This document shows, piece after piece, positions 54,945 through 64,000 of a stretch of 64,000 nt of DNA. The stretch spans positions 1,196,501 to 1,260,500 of the forward strand of contig NZ_CP011479.1 of NCBI RefSeq assembly GCF_001011155.1, read 5' to 3'. How positions within the stretch are numbered: the stretch's first letter is position 1; every line of letters begins with the position of its first letter. The translations under genes were made by a program, and so were the position numbers. The notes under the pieces are model-generated. The model saw only the letters and a program-made list of their open reading frames with translations, was not told the DNA's origin and made no database searches. This DNA comes from Hoeflea sp. IMCC20628 (lineage in GTDB: Bacteria; Pseudomonadota; Alphaproteobacteria; Rhizobiales; Rhizobiaceae).

Positions 54945-55416
54945 GCACTGAAACACATTCCGGCGGTTGCCAGTGTGGCGCGGTGCGGTTCCGATTGAGC
55001 GGAGCGCCCGGCACATCATCTGTGTGCTATTGCCGGATGTGCCAGAAGGCCTCGGCCAGCCAGGCGCTGGCGCTGGTGTCAGTCGGCGACGCTTCTATCG
55101 AATGGACACGCGGCGAGCCAACGTGGTTTCAGAGTTCCAACGCGGCGCGGCGCGGATTTTGCAGCGCCTGCGGAACGCCGCTGGCCTATGATGCGCCGGA
55201 CGGGCTGGCGCTGTCGGTGCTGGCTTTTGACGATCCCGACAGGGTGGCACCAACGATTGCCTATGGTGTCGAGGCCAAGCGAATCTGGTGCGACGCGATC
55301 CCGGCTCTGCCCGAGCGGCATACGCTTGAAGATCCGGACGCGGTGGCGTTTCTAAAATCGCTGGTCAGTTTTCAGCATCCCGACCATGACACGAAAACCT
55401 GGCCGGAGCGGAAGCC

Positions 55417-55420
<4 letters not shown>
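54941..55420 (+). CDS. GFA/CENP-V-like zinc protein, tandem copy 3 (divergent)
   Basis: A 159-residue third paralogue. The zinc cysteines remain (GGCQCGAVRF, SVCYCRMCQKASASQ, GFCSACGTPLAYD), but the GNYF segment found in copies 1 and 2 is replaced by ASASQA, and the tail reads FQHPDHDTKTWP. This suggests altered substrate or partner. ATG 54941 is in an ATGA overlap with copy 2; its stop overlaps the membrane peptide gene (GTGA). Confidence 0.9.
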
Positions 55421-56503
<1,083 letters not shown>

Positions 56504-56516
56504 GGGCTTGGGTCGC

Positions 56517-56562
56517 ACCCCCCTCTGTCACTTCGTGACATCTCCCCCGCAAGGGGGGAGAT
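56517..56562 (+). repeat. REP-like element, copy C
   Basis: Same two-hairpin design as copy A. Stem 1 is TGTCAC-TTC-GTGACA and stem 2 TCTCCCCC-GCAA-GGGGGGAGA. It lies just after the iminopeptidase stop and is 28 bp from inverted copy D. Confidence 0.87.
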
Positions 56563-56590
56563 CGGATGCCGAGAGTTCGAGGGTTCCATT

Positions 56591-56637
56591 CTCCCCCCTT
56601 GCGGGGGAGATGTCGGCGTCGCCGACAGAGGGGGGTG
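56591..56637 (-). repeat. REP-like element, copy D (inverted)
   Basis: The inverted partner of copy C. Stem 2 is CTCCCCCC-TTGC-GGGGGAG and stem 1 TGTCGGC-GTC-GCCGACA. It ends 28 bp before the cimA start. With copy C it makes a REPIN-like pair that could also terminate the upstream operon. Confidence 0.87.
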
Positions 56638-56665
56638 TTTCTCCCGATAGTTTCTGGAGAATGCA

Positions 56666-58282
56666 GTGACCAAGCAACGCATCTACCTGTTCGACACCAC
56701 GCTGCGCGACGGTCAGCAGACGCCGGGGATCGATTTTTCCGTCGACGACAAGATCGCCATCGCCAATATGCTGGACCAGTTCGGCATCGATTACGTCGAG
56801 GGCGGCTATCCCGGCGCCAACCCGACCGACACGGCATTCTTTGCCAAGAACCGCACTGAAAAGGCCACGTTCGTGGCGTTCGGAATGACCAAGCGGGCAG
56901 GCGTTTCGGCATCCAACGATCCCGGGCTGGCCGGTTTGATCCAGGCGTCCGGCGATGCAGTCTGCCTGGTGGCCAAAAGCTGGGATTATCACGTGAAAGT
57001 GGCGCTCGGCTGCACCAACGAGGAAAACCTGCAATCGATCTCGGAGTCAGTGCAGGCCGTCATCAGTGCGGGCAAGGAGGCGCTGGTTGACTGCGAGCAC
57101 TTTTTTGACGGCTACAAGGCCAATCGCGCCTATGCGGTGGCCTGCGCCAAGGCGGCGCATGATGCCGGCGCGCGCTGGATTGTGCTTTGCGACACCAATG
57201 GCGGTACCCAGCCGTCCGAGATCACCCGGATCATCGCGGAGATGATCAACGAAGGCATACCGGGTGACCGGCTCGGCATTCACGCCCACAATGACACCGG
57301 CCAGGCAGTGGCCAATACGCTTGCCGCCGTGGAAGCCGGCGTGCGCCAGATCCAGGGTACGCTCAACGGCATCGGCGAGCGCTGCGGCAATGCCAATCTG
57401 ATCACGCTGATCCCGACCCTGATGCTCAAGCCTGCCTTCGCAGACCGTTTTGAAACCGGTGTTCCTGCGGCAAACCTTGAAGGGTTGACCGGGCTCAGCC
57501 ACGCATTCGATGAACTGCTCAACCGGTCGCCGCCGACCCAGTCGCCCTATGTCGGGGCTTCGGCATTCGCCACCAAGGCCGGCATTCATGCCTCGGCACT
57601 GCTGAAAGACCCGCGCACCTACGAGCATGTGCCGCCGGAAAGTGTCGGCAATTTCCGCAAGGTGATGGTCTCCGATCAGGGTGGCAAATCGAACTTCATC
57701 AATGTGCTCAAGCGGCGCGGCATTGCAGTCGCCAAGGATGATCCGAAGCTCGATCACCTGATCAGCATCGTCAAGGAGCGCGAGGCCACCGGCTATGCCT
57801 ATGAAGGCGCCGATGCGAGCTTCGAGCTGTTGGCGCACCGCACGCTGGGCAGGGTGCCGGAGTTCTTCTCGGTCACTAGTTTCCGGGTGATGGTGGAGCG
57901 CCGGTTCAACGCGATGGGGCAGATCACGACGGTCTCGGAAGCCGTGGTCAAACTGGTGGTCGACGGCATCGAGATGATGTCGGTGGCCGAAGGCCATGGT
58001 CCGGTCAATGCGCTCGATATCGCGCTTCGCAAGGACCTCGGTGTCTATCAGTCGGAGATCGCTGATCTCGAACTGGTCGATTACAAGGTGCGCATCCTCA
58101 ATGGCGGCACCGAGGCGGTTACCCGGGTGCTGGTCGAATCCGCCGATGGCGATGGCGCCCGCTGGTGGACCGTCGGCGTGTCCGACAACATCATAGACGC
58201 CTCGTTCCAGGCGCTGATGGATTCGATCGTCTTCAAGCTGATGAAGAACCGCGACATGGCGGGCAAGGTGGCGGCGGAGTAG
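56666..58282 (+). CDS. cimA: (R)-citramalate synthase
   Basis: A 538-residue enzyme that joins pyruvate and acetyl-CoA to citramalate, a route to 2-oxobutyrate and isoleucine. FDTTLRDGQQTPG is the HMGL-like metal site, IHAHNDTGQAVAN holds the His ligands, and GTLNGIGERCGNANL is conserved. The C-terminal LeuA-type allosteric domain (from about residue 400) is present, so feedback control is likely. Length and the DGQQTPG form favour CimA over LeuA. Start is GTG 56666 with TGGAGA 5-10 nt upstream, straight after a REP pair. Confidence 0.92.
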   Translation: MTKQRIYLFDTTLRDGQQTPGIDFSVDDKIAIANMLDQFGIDYVEGGYPGANPTDTAFFAKNRTEKATFVAFGMTKRAGVSASNDPGLAGLIQASGDAVCLVAKSWDYHVKVALGCTNEENLQSISESVQAVISAGKEALVDCEHFFDGYKANRAYAVACAKAAHDAGARWIVLCDTNGGTQPSEITRIIAEMINEGIPGDRLGIHAHNDTGQAVANTLAAVEAGVRQIQGTLNGIGERCGNANLITLIPTLMLKPAFADRFETGVPAANLEGLTGLSHAFDELLNRSPPTQSPYVGASAFATKAGIHASALLKDPRTYEHVPPESVGNFRKVMVSDQGGKSNFINVLKRRGIAVAKDDPKLDHLISIVKEREATGYAYEGADASFELLAHRTLGRVPEFFSVTSFRVMVERRFNAMGQITTVSEAVVKLVVDGIEMMSVAEGHGPVNALDIALRKDLGVYQSEIADLELVDYKVRILNGGTEAVTRVLVESADGDGARWWTVGVSDNIIDASFQALMDSIVFKLMKNRDMAGKVAAE

Positions 58283-58409
58283 GCGCGCTAATTGGATAGA
58301 CATCGGTTGGTTCGATGGTTGTTCGCCGATAGTTCAGCGGAATGAATTTGCTCATTCGTACCGGTTGCCATAAGCGTCGACACGCGCAACCAGCAAGAGA
58401 ACGGGACAG

Positions 58410-59351
58410 ATGATGGCAACCAAAACCGCACCGGCGCCTTATGATGAAGACACGCCGCGTGGATTTGCTTTCGCGCTGGTGGCTTATCTGCTGTGGGGAT
58501 TTCTGCCGTTCTACATGAAGGCGGTTGCGCATATTCCGGCCTTCGAGGTGGTGGCGCACCGGGTGGTCTGGTCGGTGCCGATCGCTGCGATTGTGCTGAT
58601 TTTGCTGGGCCGGACCCAGGATATCCGTGCTGCATTCAAGTCGCCTCGCACGATGGGCATGGCGCTGATCACAGCGGCGCTGATCACGGTCAACTGGAGC
58701 ATCTATGTCTGGTCGATTGGTGCGGGCAGGGCGATCGAGACCGCACTCGGCTATTACATCAACCCGCTGTTTTCGATCTTCCTCGGTGCAATTTTGCTGA
58801 AGGAAAGTCTCGACGGGCGTCAGAAAATTGCCATCGCGCTTGCAGTCGTCGCCGTCGCATTGCTGGCCTGGGAATCAGGCGGTTTGCCCTGGGTGTCTGT
58901 CGGTCTGGCGATAAGCTGGGGGTTTTATGCGTTTTTCAAGAAGTCGCTTCCGGTCGGCCCCAATCAGGGCTTCTTTCTGGAAGTGCTGGTGCTGACTATC
59001 CCCGCACTGGGCTACATTACCTATACCGAGTTCAACGGCACCGGTCATTTCGGAGATACCGGAATGACGGATATGCTGCTTCTGATGGGCTGTGGCGTGG
59101 TCACGGCGGTGCCGCTGATGATTTACGCCAATGGCGCCAAGCTGCTGCGGCTTTCGACCATCGGGATCATGCAATACATTGCCCCGACGATTATCTTCAT
59201 CATCGCGGTGTTCATCTTCAAGGAGCCGTTCGGTCCCTACAAGCTGGCGGCGTTCCTGCTGATCTGGATTGCGCTGGCAATCTACACGTCGTCACTGTTG
59301 CGCAGCCGCAAGGCGCGCCTGGCTGCGGCGGCGGCCGTCACATCCGTTTGA
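58410..59351 (+). CDS. rarD: RarD-type EamA transporter
   Basis: A 313-residue drug/metabolite carrier with ten spans. The RarD-type opening GFAFALVAYLLWGFLPFYMKAV is followed by EVVAHRVVWSVP, ALGYYINPLFSIFLGAILLKE and TIGIMQYIAPTIIFI. Substrate unknown. Adjacent ATGs at 58410 and 58413 are possible starts. Its 3' end overlaps the end of the convergent LOG-family gene by 14 nt. Confidence 0.9.
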   Translation: MMATKTAPAPYDEDTPRGFAFALVAYLLWGFLPFYMKAVAHIPAFEVVAHRVVWSVPIAAIVLILLGRTQDIRAAFKSPRTMGMALITAALITVNWSIYVWSIGAGRAIETALGYYINPLFSIFLGAILLKESLDGRQKIAIALAVVAVALLAWESGGLPWVSVGLAISWGFYAFFKKSLPVGPNQGFFLEVLVLTIPALGYITYTEFNGTGHFGDTGMTDMLLLMGCGVVTAVPLMIYANGAKLLRLSTIGIMQYIAPTIIFIIAVFIFKEPFGPYKLAAFLLIWIALAIYTSSLLRSRKARLAAAAAVTSV

Positions 59352-59955
59352 TCAACTCCGGTTCGCCTTCATCCGTGCCGCTCAGGGCCTTGGCCAGAAT
59401 GGCGGGCACGATGGCTTCGGCCGTGTTGATCACCATCGGCTGAACCAGATGCGCGGTGTGGATGAAGCCTTCACCGGTCATGTGACCGATCAGGGAATTC
59501 AACGGGTCCCAAAAGCCGTTGATGTTGGCAAATACCATCGGCTTGGTATGCCGGCCAAGCTGCGCCCAGGTCATGATCTCGATGATTTCCTCGAGTGTTC
59601 CGATGCCGCCCGGCAATGTGACGAAAGCATCGGAACGTTCAAACATCATGTGCTTGCGTTCGTGCATGTCCTTTGTGACATGCAATTCGCTCAACCGGCC
59701 GAGGTCTTCTTCCGAAGCCTCCTTGTCCATCAGGAATTCCGGAATGATGCCGATGGCCTTGCCGCCGTTGGACATCACCGCATCGGCAACCGCGCCCATG
59801 ATGCCCTTGGTTCCGCCACCATAGATCAGGTCTATGCCGTTTTCGGCCATGGACCGGCCCAGAATTTGAGCCGCTTCCCGATAGGCGGGGTCGCGACCCG
59901 GCTGTGAGCCGCAGTAGACGCAGATGGATTTGATGCCGGCAGGATGTGTGTTCAT
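59338..59955 (-). CDS. LOG family protein (TIGR00730; lysine decarboxylase-like fold)
   Basis: A 205-residue Rossmann-like protein. The LOG motif PGGIGTLEEIIE is intact, with SICVYCGSQPGRDPAYREAA, LIYGGGTKGIMGAVADA and DMHERKHMMFERSDAF. Characterised LOG proteins are cytokinin riboside 5'-monophosphate phosphoribohydrolases; bacterial ones often act more generally on nucleotides. ATG 59955 is preferred; ATG 59970 would add five residues. The end overlaps rarD. Confidence 0.9.
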   Translation of the reverse strand: MNTHPAGIKSICVYCGSQPGRDPAYREAAQILGRSMAENGIDLIYGGGTKGIMGAVADAVMSNGGKAIGIIPEFLMDKEASEEDLGRLSELHVTKDMHERKHMMFERSDAFVTLPGGIGTLEEIIEIMTWAQLGRHTKPMVFANINGFWDPLNSLIGHMTGEGFIHTAHLVQPMVINTAEAIVPAILAKALSGTDEGEPELIKRM

Positions 59956-60093
59956 CAGGCGAATGAACATGCACCCGGCGATATGGTCAAGCCCGATGCT
60001 GCGCTGCAGCTTGCTTTTTCTTGTGCGGAAGATTCAAACCAGATAGGTTTTGAAGTCATAACGGCGGTTTTCGCCGTGGATGCGGAGTGGACT

Positions 60094-62151
60094 ATGATCA
60101 ATTTTGGTGCCGGTTTGGCGAAGATCGCCGGTGCGGTGAAAATGGGCGCAGCTTTGCCGGCGATTGCGGGTGTAATCGTTGCAGCGGCTGTCGGCACCTA
60201 TTACGTCGCGCCCCAGTTCCTCAACTCAGACAAAGAGACCGCATCTCAGCCTGCGCAAGTGTCCAGTCTGATGGGCGGCGATTCAGCGGCCACCGATGCG
60301 CCTCTCGCCGAAGCGCCGGCAGAGACGTCCGATACGACTACGGATGGTTCGACTGATGCGGCAGCAACTGCCGACAGTGTGGAGTCGCCGAGCTTTGATC
60401 TGCTCAGGGTCGAGCAGGACGGCTCCACGGTGATTGCCGGAAAGGCAGAACCCGGGACAAAGCTTGATATCATGAGCGACGGAACTGTTGTTGCTTCGAC
60501 CTCGGTCGGGGTTAGCGGAGATTTCGCAGCTGTTCTCGACACGCCTTTGGCTGCAGGTGACCACCTGTTGACGCTTCGCAACGTCAGCGAAGACGGTGCA
60601 GTGCGCCAATCCGAGGAAATTGCCACGGTTTCGGTCCCGCATGCTGCCGGCGGCGAATTGCTGGCGATGGTCAGCAAGCCGGGTGAGGCGAGCCGGATCA
60701 TGGCCCAGCCGGTCGCACCGGCTGATGAAATATCCGAAGAAGTGGCTGCGCCCGAACCGGTGGCAGATGTCGCCGAGGCTGCTACTGACGACGCAACGGG
60801 TGAACCCGCGGAAACCGCGACGAACGAAACCGCCGCTGCGGACCAGCAGGCAGAGGCCGCGCCTGAGCAAATCGTGGCCGGTACGGCCAGTGACGAGCAG
60901 TCTGCAATCGAAACGCCCGCGCTGCCTGACGCCGCAGGGCTTTTGACGACCTCGGCGCCCGAGGTTGCGGTAAACAACGAAGCCACAGCCGAAATCGCCA
61001 ACACAGAGAACCCCGCACCGGCTGAGCAGGACGCGGATGTGGAGGTTGCCATGGTGGCGCCCGATCCCGTTGCAGAGCCCAAGGCGGCTGAAATTCCGTC
61101 AGATTCCACTGTCCGCGTCGATGCCGTCGAGATCGAGGGCGATCGCATTTTCATCGCCGGTTCGGCGACGCCGGGATATCCGGTGAGGGTCCTGGCCGAT
61201 GGTGTCGTGATCGGCACTGAAAAGGCTGACGAGTCCGGACGCTTCATTGTCGAATCCACTGGCGAACTGGCCGTTGGTGACCACATCATCAGCGCCGAGC
61301 TGCTGGACCGTGATGAGCAAACCGTGCTGTTGCGCGCCACTGTGCCGTTCAACCGTCCGGCGGGTGAGGCCTTGGCAGCCGTGGCGCCTCCGGAACCGGC
61401 AATGGCAAAGACGTCTGACAATGAAGTGGCGACGTCCGCAGATTCGACATCAGGTGCTTCTTCCGGCGTGGACATGCCAGACACGCTAATTCGGCCGGAT
61501 ATCGTCAGCATTTCCAAAATGCGCGAAGCTTCCTTCGAAGCGTTGACGGTGCTGGAGCAGATGGTTTCCGCCTCCGACGCGGATGCCGCCGCCGTGTCGA
61601 CAGCACTTGCTGACACGGTCACCAAGCTCAAGGCTGCGGCGATGGCTGAACTGCCCGCCGACAGCAGCGACGAGGCTTCGGCGATGGCCGAATCGATGCG
61701 GGCTCAAGCCAATGCGGCGCTTTCGGTGCTCATGCCGCTTGCGGATGGCGAGCGTGATCTGCTTGCCGATCCGGCGAAGACGAGCGAGATGCTCAAGCAA
61801 GCCGGCTCCGGGCTTTCCGAACCCTCCCGGAGTGACATTGCCGCCGCAAATGCACCGGATCCGGCGACCGACGCCAACGGTCAATCCGGCGAGCCGCGCA
61901 CCATTGTTCAGGCGCCTCTGGCCTCGACACCTGGTGCGGTTATCATCCGGCGTGGCGACACGCTGTGGCAGATTTCCCGCCGGACCTATGGTCAGGGCGT
62001 CCGCTACACCACGATTTATGTCGCCAATAAGTCGCAGATCCAGGATCCGGACCGGATCAAGCCAGGACAGGTGTTTTCGGTTCCCGACAGTCCGCTGGAA
62101 AATGCCGAAGAACTGCACAAGCAATTGCTGGATGGCGGCAACAAGTCCTGA
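60094..62151 (+). CDS. LysM domain envelope protein with two Ig-like modules
   Basis: A 685-residue protein. A hydrophobic span at residues 17-36 is the anchor or signal. Two similar beta-rich modules lie near 103-175 (VIAGKAEPGTKLDIMSDGTV) and 342-420 (FIAGSATPGYPVRVLADGVV), each ending with a GDH-LL/IIS strand. Between them is an acidic Ala/Glu/Pro-rich linker. A C-terminal LysM domain (about 615-670; RRGDTLWQISRRTYG, KPGQVFSVPD) binds peptidoglycan. ATG 60094 follows GGAG; upstream residues do not fit. Function is probably structural in the envelope. Confidence 0.85.
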   Translation: MINFGAGLAKIAGAVKMGAALPAIAGVIVAAAVGTYYVAPQFLNSDKETASQPAQVSSLMGGDSAATDAPLAEAPAETSDTTTDGSTDAAATADSVESPSFDLLRVEQDGSTVIAGKAEPGTKLDIMSDGTVVASTSVGVSGDFAAVLDTPLAAGDHLLTLRNVSEDGAVRQSEEIATVSVPHAAGGELLAMVSKPGEASRIMAQPVAPADEISEEVAAPEPVADVAEAATDDATGEPAETATNETAAADQQAEAAPEQIVAGTASDEQSAIETPALPDAAGLLTTSAPEVAVNNEATAEIANTENPAPAEQDADVEVAMVAPDPVAEPKAAEIPSDSTVRVDAVEIEGDRIFIAGSATPGYPVRVLADGVVIGTEKADESGRFIVESTGELAVGDHIISAELLDRDEQTVLLRATVPFNRPAGEALAAVAPPEPAMAKTSDNEVATSADSTSGASSGVDMPDTLIRPDIVSISKMREASFEALTVLEQMVSASDADAAAVSTALADTVTKLKAAAMAELPADSSDEASAMAESMRAQANAALSVLMPLADGERDLLADPAKTSEMLKQAGSGLSEPSRSDIAAANAPDPATDANGQSGEPRTIVQAPLASTPGAVIIRRGDTLWQISRRTYGQGVRYTTIYVANKSQIQDPDRIKPGQVFSVPDSPLENAEELHKQLLDGGNKS

Positions 62152-62223
62152 AACAGGCTGCGGGCTGCGATCTGGTGGTCGCATTTCGCCATGGCGGACG
62201 GCCGTGTCTGGTTGACTGATTGG

Positions 62224-62256
62224 CATTCATCGTATATCGCCGATGAACGATGAATG
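62224..62256. promoter_or_regulatory. Candidate ArsR-family operator spanning the arsR-type start codon
   Basis: CATTCATCGT (62224-62233) and ACGATGAATG (62247-62256) are perfect inverted repeats 13 bp apart. The right arm includes the ATG at 62250. Repressors of this family bind AT-rich palindromes over their own promoter; the placement suits autorepression. Confidence 0.5.
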
Positions 62257-62630
62257 TATCTGAACCCCAATTCGACGTCCGCGATGATGCGGTGGCGCGC
62301 AAGCTGGCAGCACTGGCGCATCCGGCGCGGCTGCGTTTGCTCAGGCATCTGGGCGCCACCGACAGCTGTTGCGTCAAGGATCTGACTGGACAGGCCGGCC
62401 TGGCGCAATCGACGGTCTCGCAGCATCTCAAGGTGCTTGTCGAGGCCGATCTGGTCAGCTTCCGGGCCGAGCGGCAATGCTCCCGCTACACCGTCAACGC
62501 CGAAGCCCTGCGCGAACTTGCGAGCATCATCGGGCAAACACTAGATCATTGTTGCGGCGGCGGCTGTTGCGCGGCCCAGGATGACGAAAATTCGAATATC
62601 GAACGGCAGGCAGACGCACCGGCGGCCTGA
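62250..62630 (+). CDS. ArsR/SmtB-family metal-responsive repressor
   Basis: A 126-residue winged-helix repressor: ALAHPARLRLLRHLGATDSC, then the recognition helix QAGLAQSTVSQHLKVLVEAD and wing LVSFRAERQCSRYTV. Seven Cys stand out: 40/41 (DSCCVKDL, at the alpha-3 metal site used by ArsR), 77 (RQCSR), and 101/102/106/107 (HCCGGGCCA). This implies sensing of a thiophilic metal or metalloid. It precedes an Atm1-like exporter by 21 nt on the same strand, a natural target. No strong ribosome site precedes the ATG. Confidence 0.88.
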   Translation: MNVSEPQFDVRDDAVARKLAALAHPARLRLLRHLGATDSCCVKDLTGQAGLAQSTVSQHLKVLVEADLVSFRAERQCSRYTVNAEALRELASIIGQTLDHCCGGGCCAAQDDENSNIERQADAPAA

Positions 62631-62651
62631 CCGGACACAAGGACATGTGAT

Positions 62652-64000
62652 TTGAACACCAAGACTGTATCCGCCGAAAAGGGAAACCCCTTCGGCACTC
62701 TCAAAAACCTGTGGCCCTATATGTGGCCGGCAGACCGGCCAGATCTGAAAATGCGGGTGTTGTGGGCAACGCTGTTCCTGCTGCTGTCCAAACTCGTGCT
62801 GATCTCGGTGCCCTATTTCTTCAAATGGGCCACCGATGCGCTCAATGGCGACCCGACGGTGGCGAGCTGGATGCCGGCGCTGATCGCCACACCGGTGATG
62901 CTGGTGGTCGCCTATAATGTGGTGCGGATCGTGCAATGGGGCTTCAACCAGTTGCGCGATGCGCTGTTTGCCCGGGTCGGCCAGCACGCCGTGCGGCAAC
63001 TGGCCTACAAGACATTTGTCCACATGCACGAATTGTCGCTCAGGTTTCATCTGGAGCGGCGCACCGGCGGCCTGTCGCGGGTCATCGAGCGCGGCACCAA
63101 GGGCATCGAGACCATTGTCCGCTTCACCATCCTCAACACCGCACCGACGCTGATCGAATTCGCCCTGACGGCCGTCATTTTCGGTGTGGCCTATGGCTGG
63201 GGCTATGTCGCGGTCACAGCCGTCACGGTCTGGTTCTATATCTGGTTCACCGTGCGGGCCTCGGACTGGCGGATTGCGATCCGGCGCTCGATGAACGCGT
63301 CGGACACGGATGCCAACACCAAGTCGGTCGATTCGCTGCTCAATTACGAAACGGTCAAATATTTCGGCAATGAGGACATGGAGGCGCGCCGCTTCGACGT
63401 GTCGATGGCGTCCTATGAGAAATCGGCGACACAGGTCTGGACCTCGCTTGGCTGGCTCAACATGGGGCAGGGCGTCATTTTCGGGGTCGGCATGACCGTT
63501 ATGATGGTGATGTCGGCGCTTGCGGTGCAGGCGGGCACCCAGACCATCGGTGACTTCGTCTTCATCAACGCCATGCTGATGCAGCTCTCCGTGCCGCTGA
63601 ATTTCATCGGCTTCGTCTACCGGGAAATCCGCCAGGGGCTCACCGATATCGAGCAGATGTTCGAGCTTCTCGATGTCGAGCCTGAAGTGCGCGACGCGCC
63701 CGATGCAAAGCCGCTGGCAGTCGGCCAGGGCGCGATCCGCTTTGACAATGTCAATTTCAGCTATGACCCGTCGCGTCCTATCCTCAAGGGCGTCTCGTTC
63801 GAGGTTCCGGCCGGCAAGACCATTGCCATTGTCGGGCCGTCGGGGGCAGGTAAATCGACGATTTCGCGGCTGTTGTACCGGTTTTACGACATCCAGTCGG
63901 GCAGCATTTCCATTGACGGGCAGAATGTGCGCGATGTGACGCAAAAAAGCCTGCGTGCCGCCATCGGCATGGTGCCGCAGGACACGGTTCTGTTTAATGA
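62652..64000 (+). CDS. Atm1-like ABC exporter (fused membrane and ATPase domains), 3' truncated by window
   Basis: About 449 residues are visible before the window ends. The N-terminal ABC exporter membrane domain (about residues 30-340) contains RFHLERRTGGLSRVIERGTK, the Atm1/HMT1-type intracellular loop; SLLNYETVKYFGNE and REIRQGLTDIEQMFELLD are typical of the Atm1 group, which exports glutathione-type conjugates. The ATPase domain starts IRFDNVNFSYDPSRPILKGV; Walker A is GPSGAGKST, and the Q-loop is reached (GMVPQDTVLFN). Start is TTG 62652, with AAGGA 8 nt upstream. It follows the ArsR gene by 21 nt, so export of a toxic metal or its thiol complex is the best guess. Confidence 0.92.
   Translation, partial: MNTKTVSAEKGNPFGTLKNLWPYMWPADRPDLKMRVLWATLFLLLSKLVLISVPYFFKWATDALNGDPTVASWMPALIATPVMLVVAYNVVRIVQWGFNQLRDALFARVGQHAVRQLAYKTFVHMHELSLRFHLERRTGGLSRVIERGTKGIETIVRFTILNTAPTLIEFALTAVIFGVAYGWGYVAVTAVTVWFYIWFTVRASDWRIAIRRSMNASDTDANTKSVDSLLNYETVKYFGNEDMEARRFDVSMASYEKSATQVWTSLGWLNMGQGVIFGVGMTVMMVMSALAVQAGTQTIGDFVFINAMLMQLSVPLNFIGFVYREIRQGLTDIEQMFELLDVEPEVRDAPDAKPLAVGQGAIRFDNVNFSYDPSRPILKGVSFEVPAGKTIAIVGPSGAGKSTISRLLYRFYDIQSGSISIDGQNVRDVTQKSLRAAIGMVPQDTVLFN

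Noticed and set aside
60246-61631. A 461-codon minus-strand open frame opposite the LysM protein gene.
   Set aside because: It is Ser/Ala/Thr-rich, has no motif, and arises from the biased codons of the real gene on the plus strand, which has a span, LysM motif and ribosome site.
62541-63944. A 467-codon minus-strand open frame opposite the Atm1-like exporter.
   Set aside because: It is His/Asp/Arg-rich with no recognisable domain, while the plus strand carries a complete ABC exporter reading with Walker A.

Overview
The window reads as ordinary chromosome of a Hyphomicrobiales (Rhizobiales) alphaproteobacterium, probably near Hoeflea or the Rhizobiaceae/Phyllobacteriaceae. This is inferred from gene content and order, not from a database search. 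The supporting signs are a divergent pair of near-identical Omp2-type porins as in Brucella, a single RelA/SpoT-type Rsh next to rpoZ, a nadABC operon with a NadQ-type regulator, a TIGR02301-like protein, many GTG/TTG starts, ATGA stop/start overlaps, and roughly 60% GC.

Layout. (1) 1-8.3 kb: a LysR regulator diverges from an apparent operon of agmatinase-like ureohydrolase, a polar amino acid ABC importer without its own ATPase, a complete PotABCD-type importer, and a nitrilase-family amidase. Together they look like uptake and hydrolysis of a guanidino or polyamine compound. (2) 8.4-14.1 kb: a MYG1-family protein, tRNA-Ser(GCU), a solitary tyrosine recombinase, and the divergent porin pair around a 738-bp spacer. 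(3) 14.2-20.3 kb: an OmpA-type envelope protein with a threefold internal repeat, a 32-residue membrane peptide, a membrane-anchored helix-hairpin-helix protein, an alpha/beta hydrolase and a soluble lytic transglycosylase. (4) 20.7-31 kb: a housekeeping block of dapA, smpB, an NYN nuclease, rpoZ, rsh, a DUF2062 gene, acpS, lepB, rnc, era, recO and a thioesterase. (5) 31-42.1 kb: an MFS carrier, a secreted protein, nadABC behind a 23-bp palindrome, two carriers, and an operon ygfZ-HD-phosphatase-nadQ. (6) 42.2-46.5 kb: minus-strand envelope or unknown proteins, a DUF3179 protein, a homocysteine methyltransferase-like protein and a Nudix hydrolase. (7) 46.7-52.9 kb: a DevBCA-type exporter, an SRAP protein, an ArgO-type exporter and cysS. 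(8) 52.9-56.6 kb: paired inverted REP-like elements bracket a tightly packed operon (DUF559, VOC, three tandem GFA/CENP-V-like proteins, a 39-residue membrane peptide, proline iminopeptidase). (9) 56.7-64 kb: cimA, rarD, a LOG-family protein, a LysM envelope protein, and an ArsR repressor followed by an Atm1-like ABC exporter that runs off the window.

There is no prophage, insertion sequence, CRISPR array or obvious defence island. The most informative signals are regulatory and structural: the NadQ/nadABC palindrome, the covarying REP pairs, the inverted porin pair, two membrane peptides of 32 and 39 residues, the triplicated GFA genes and the ArsR-exporter unit.
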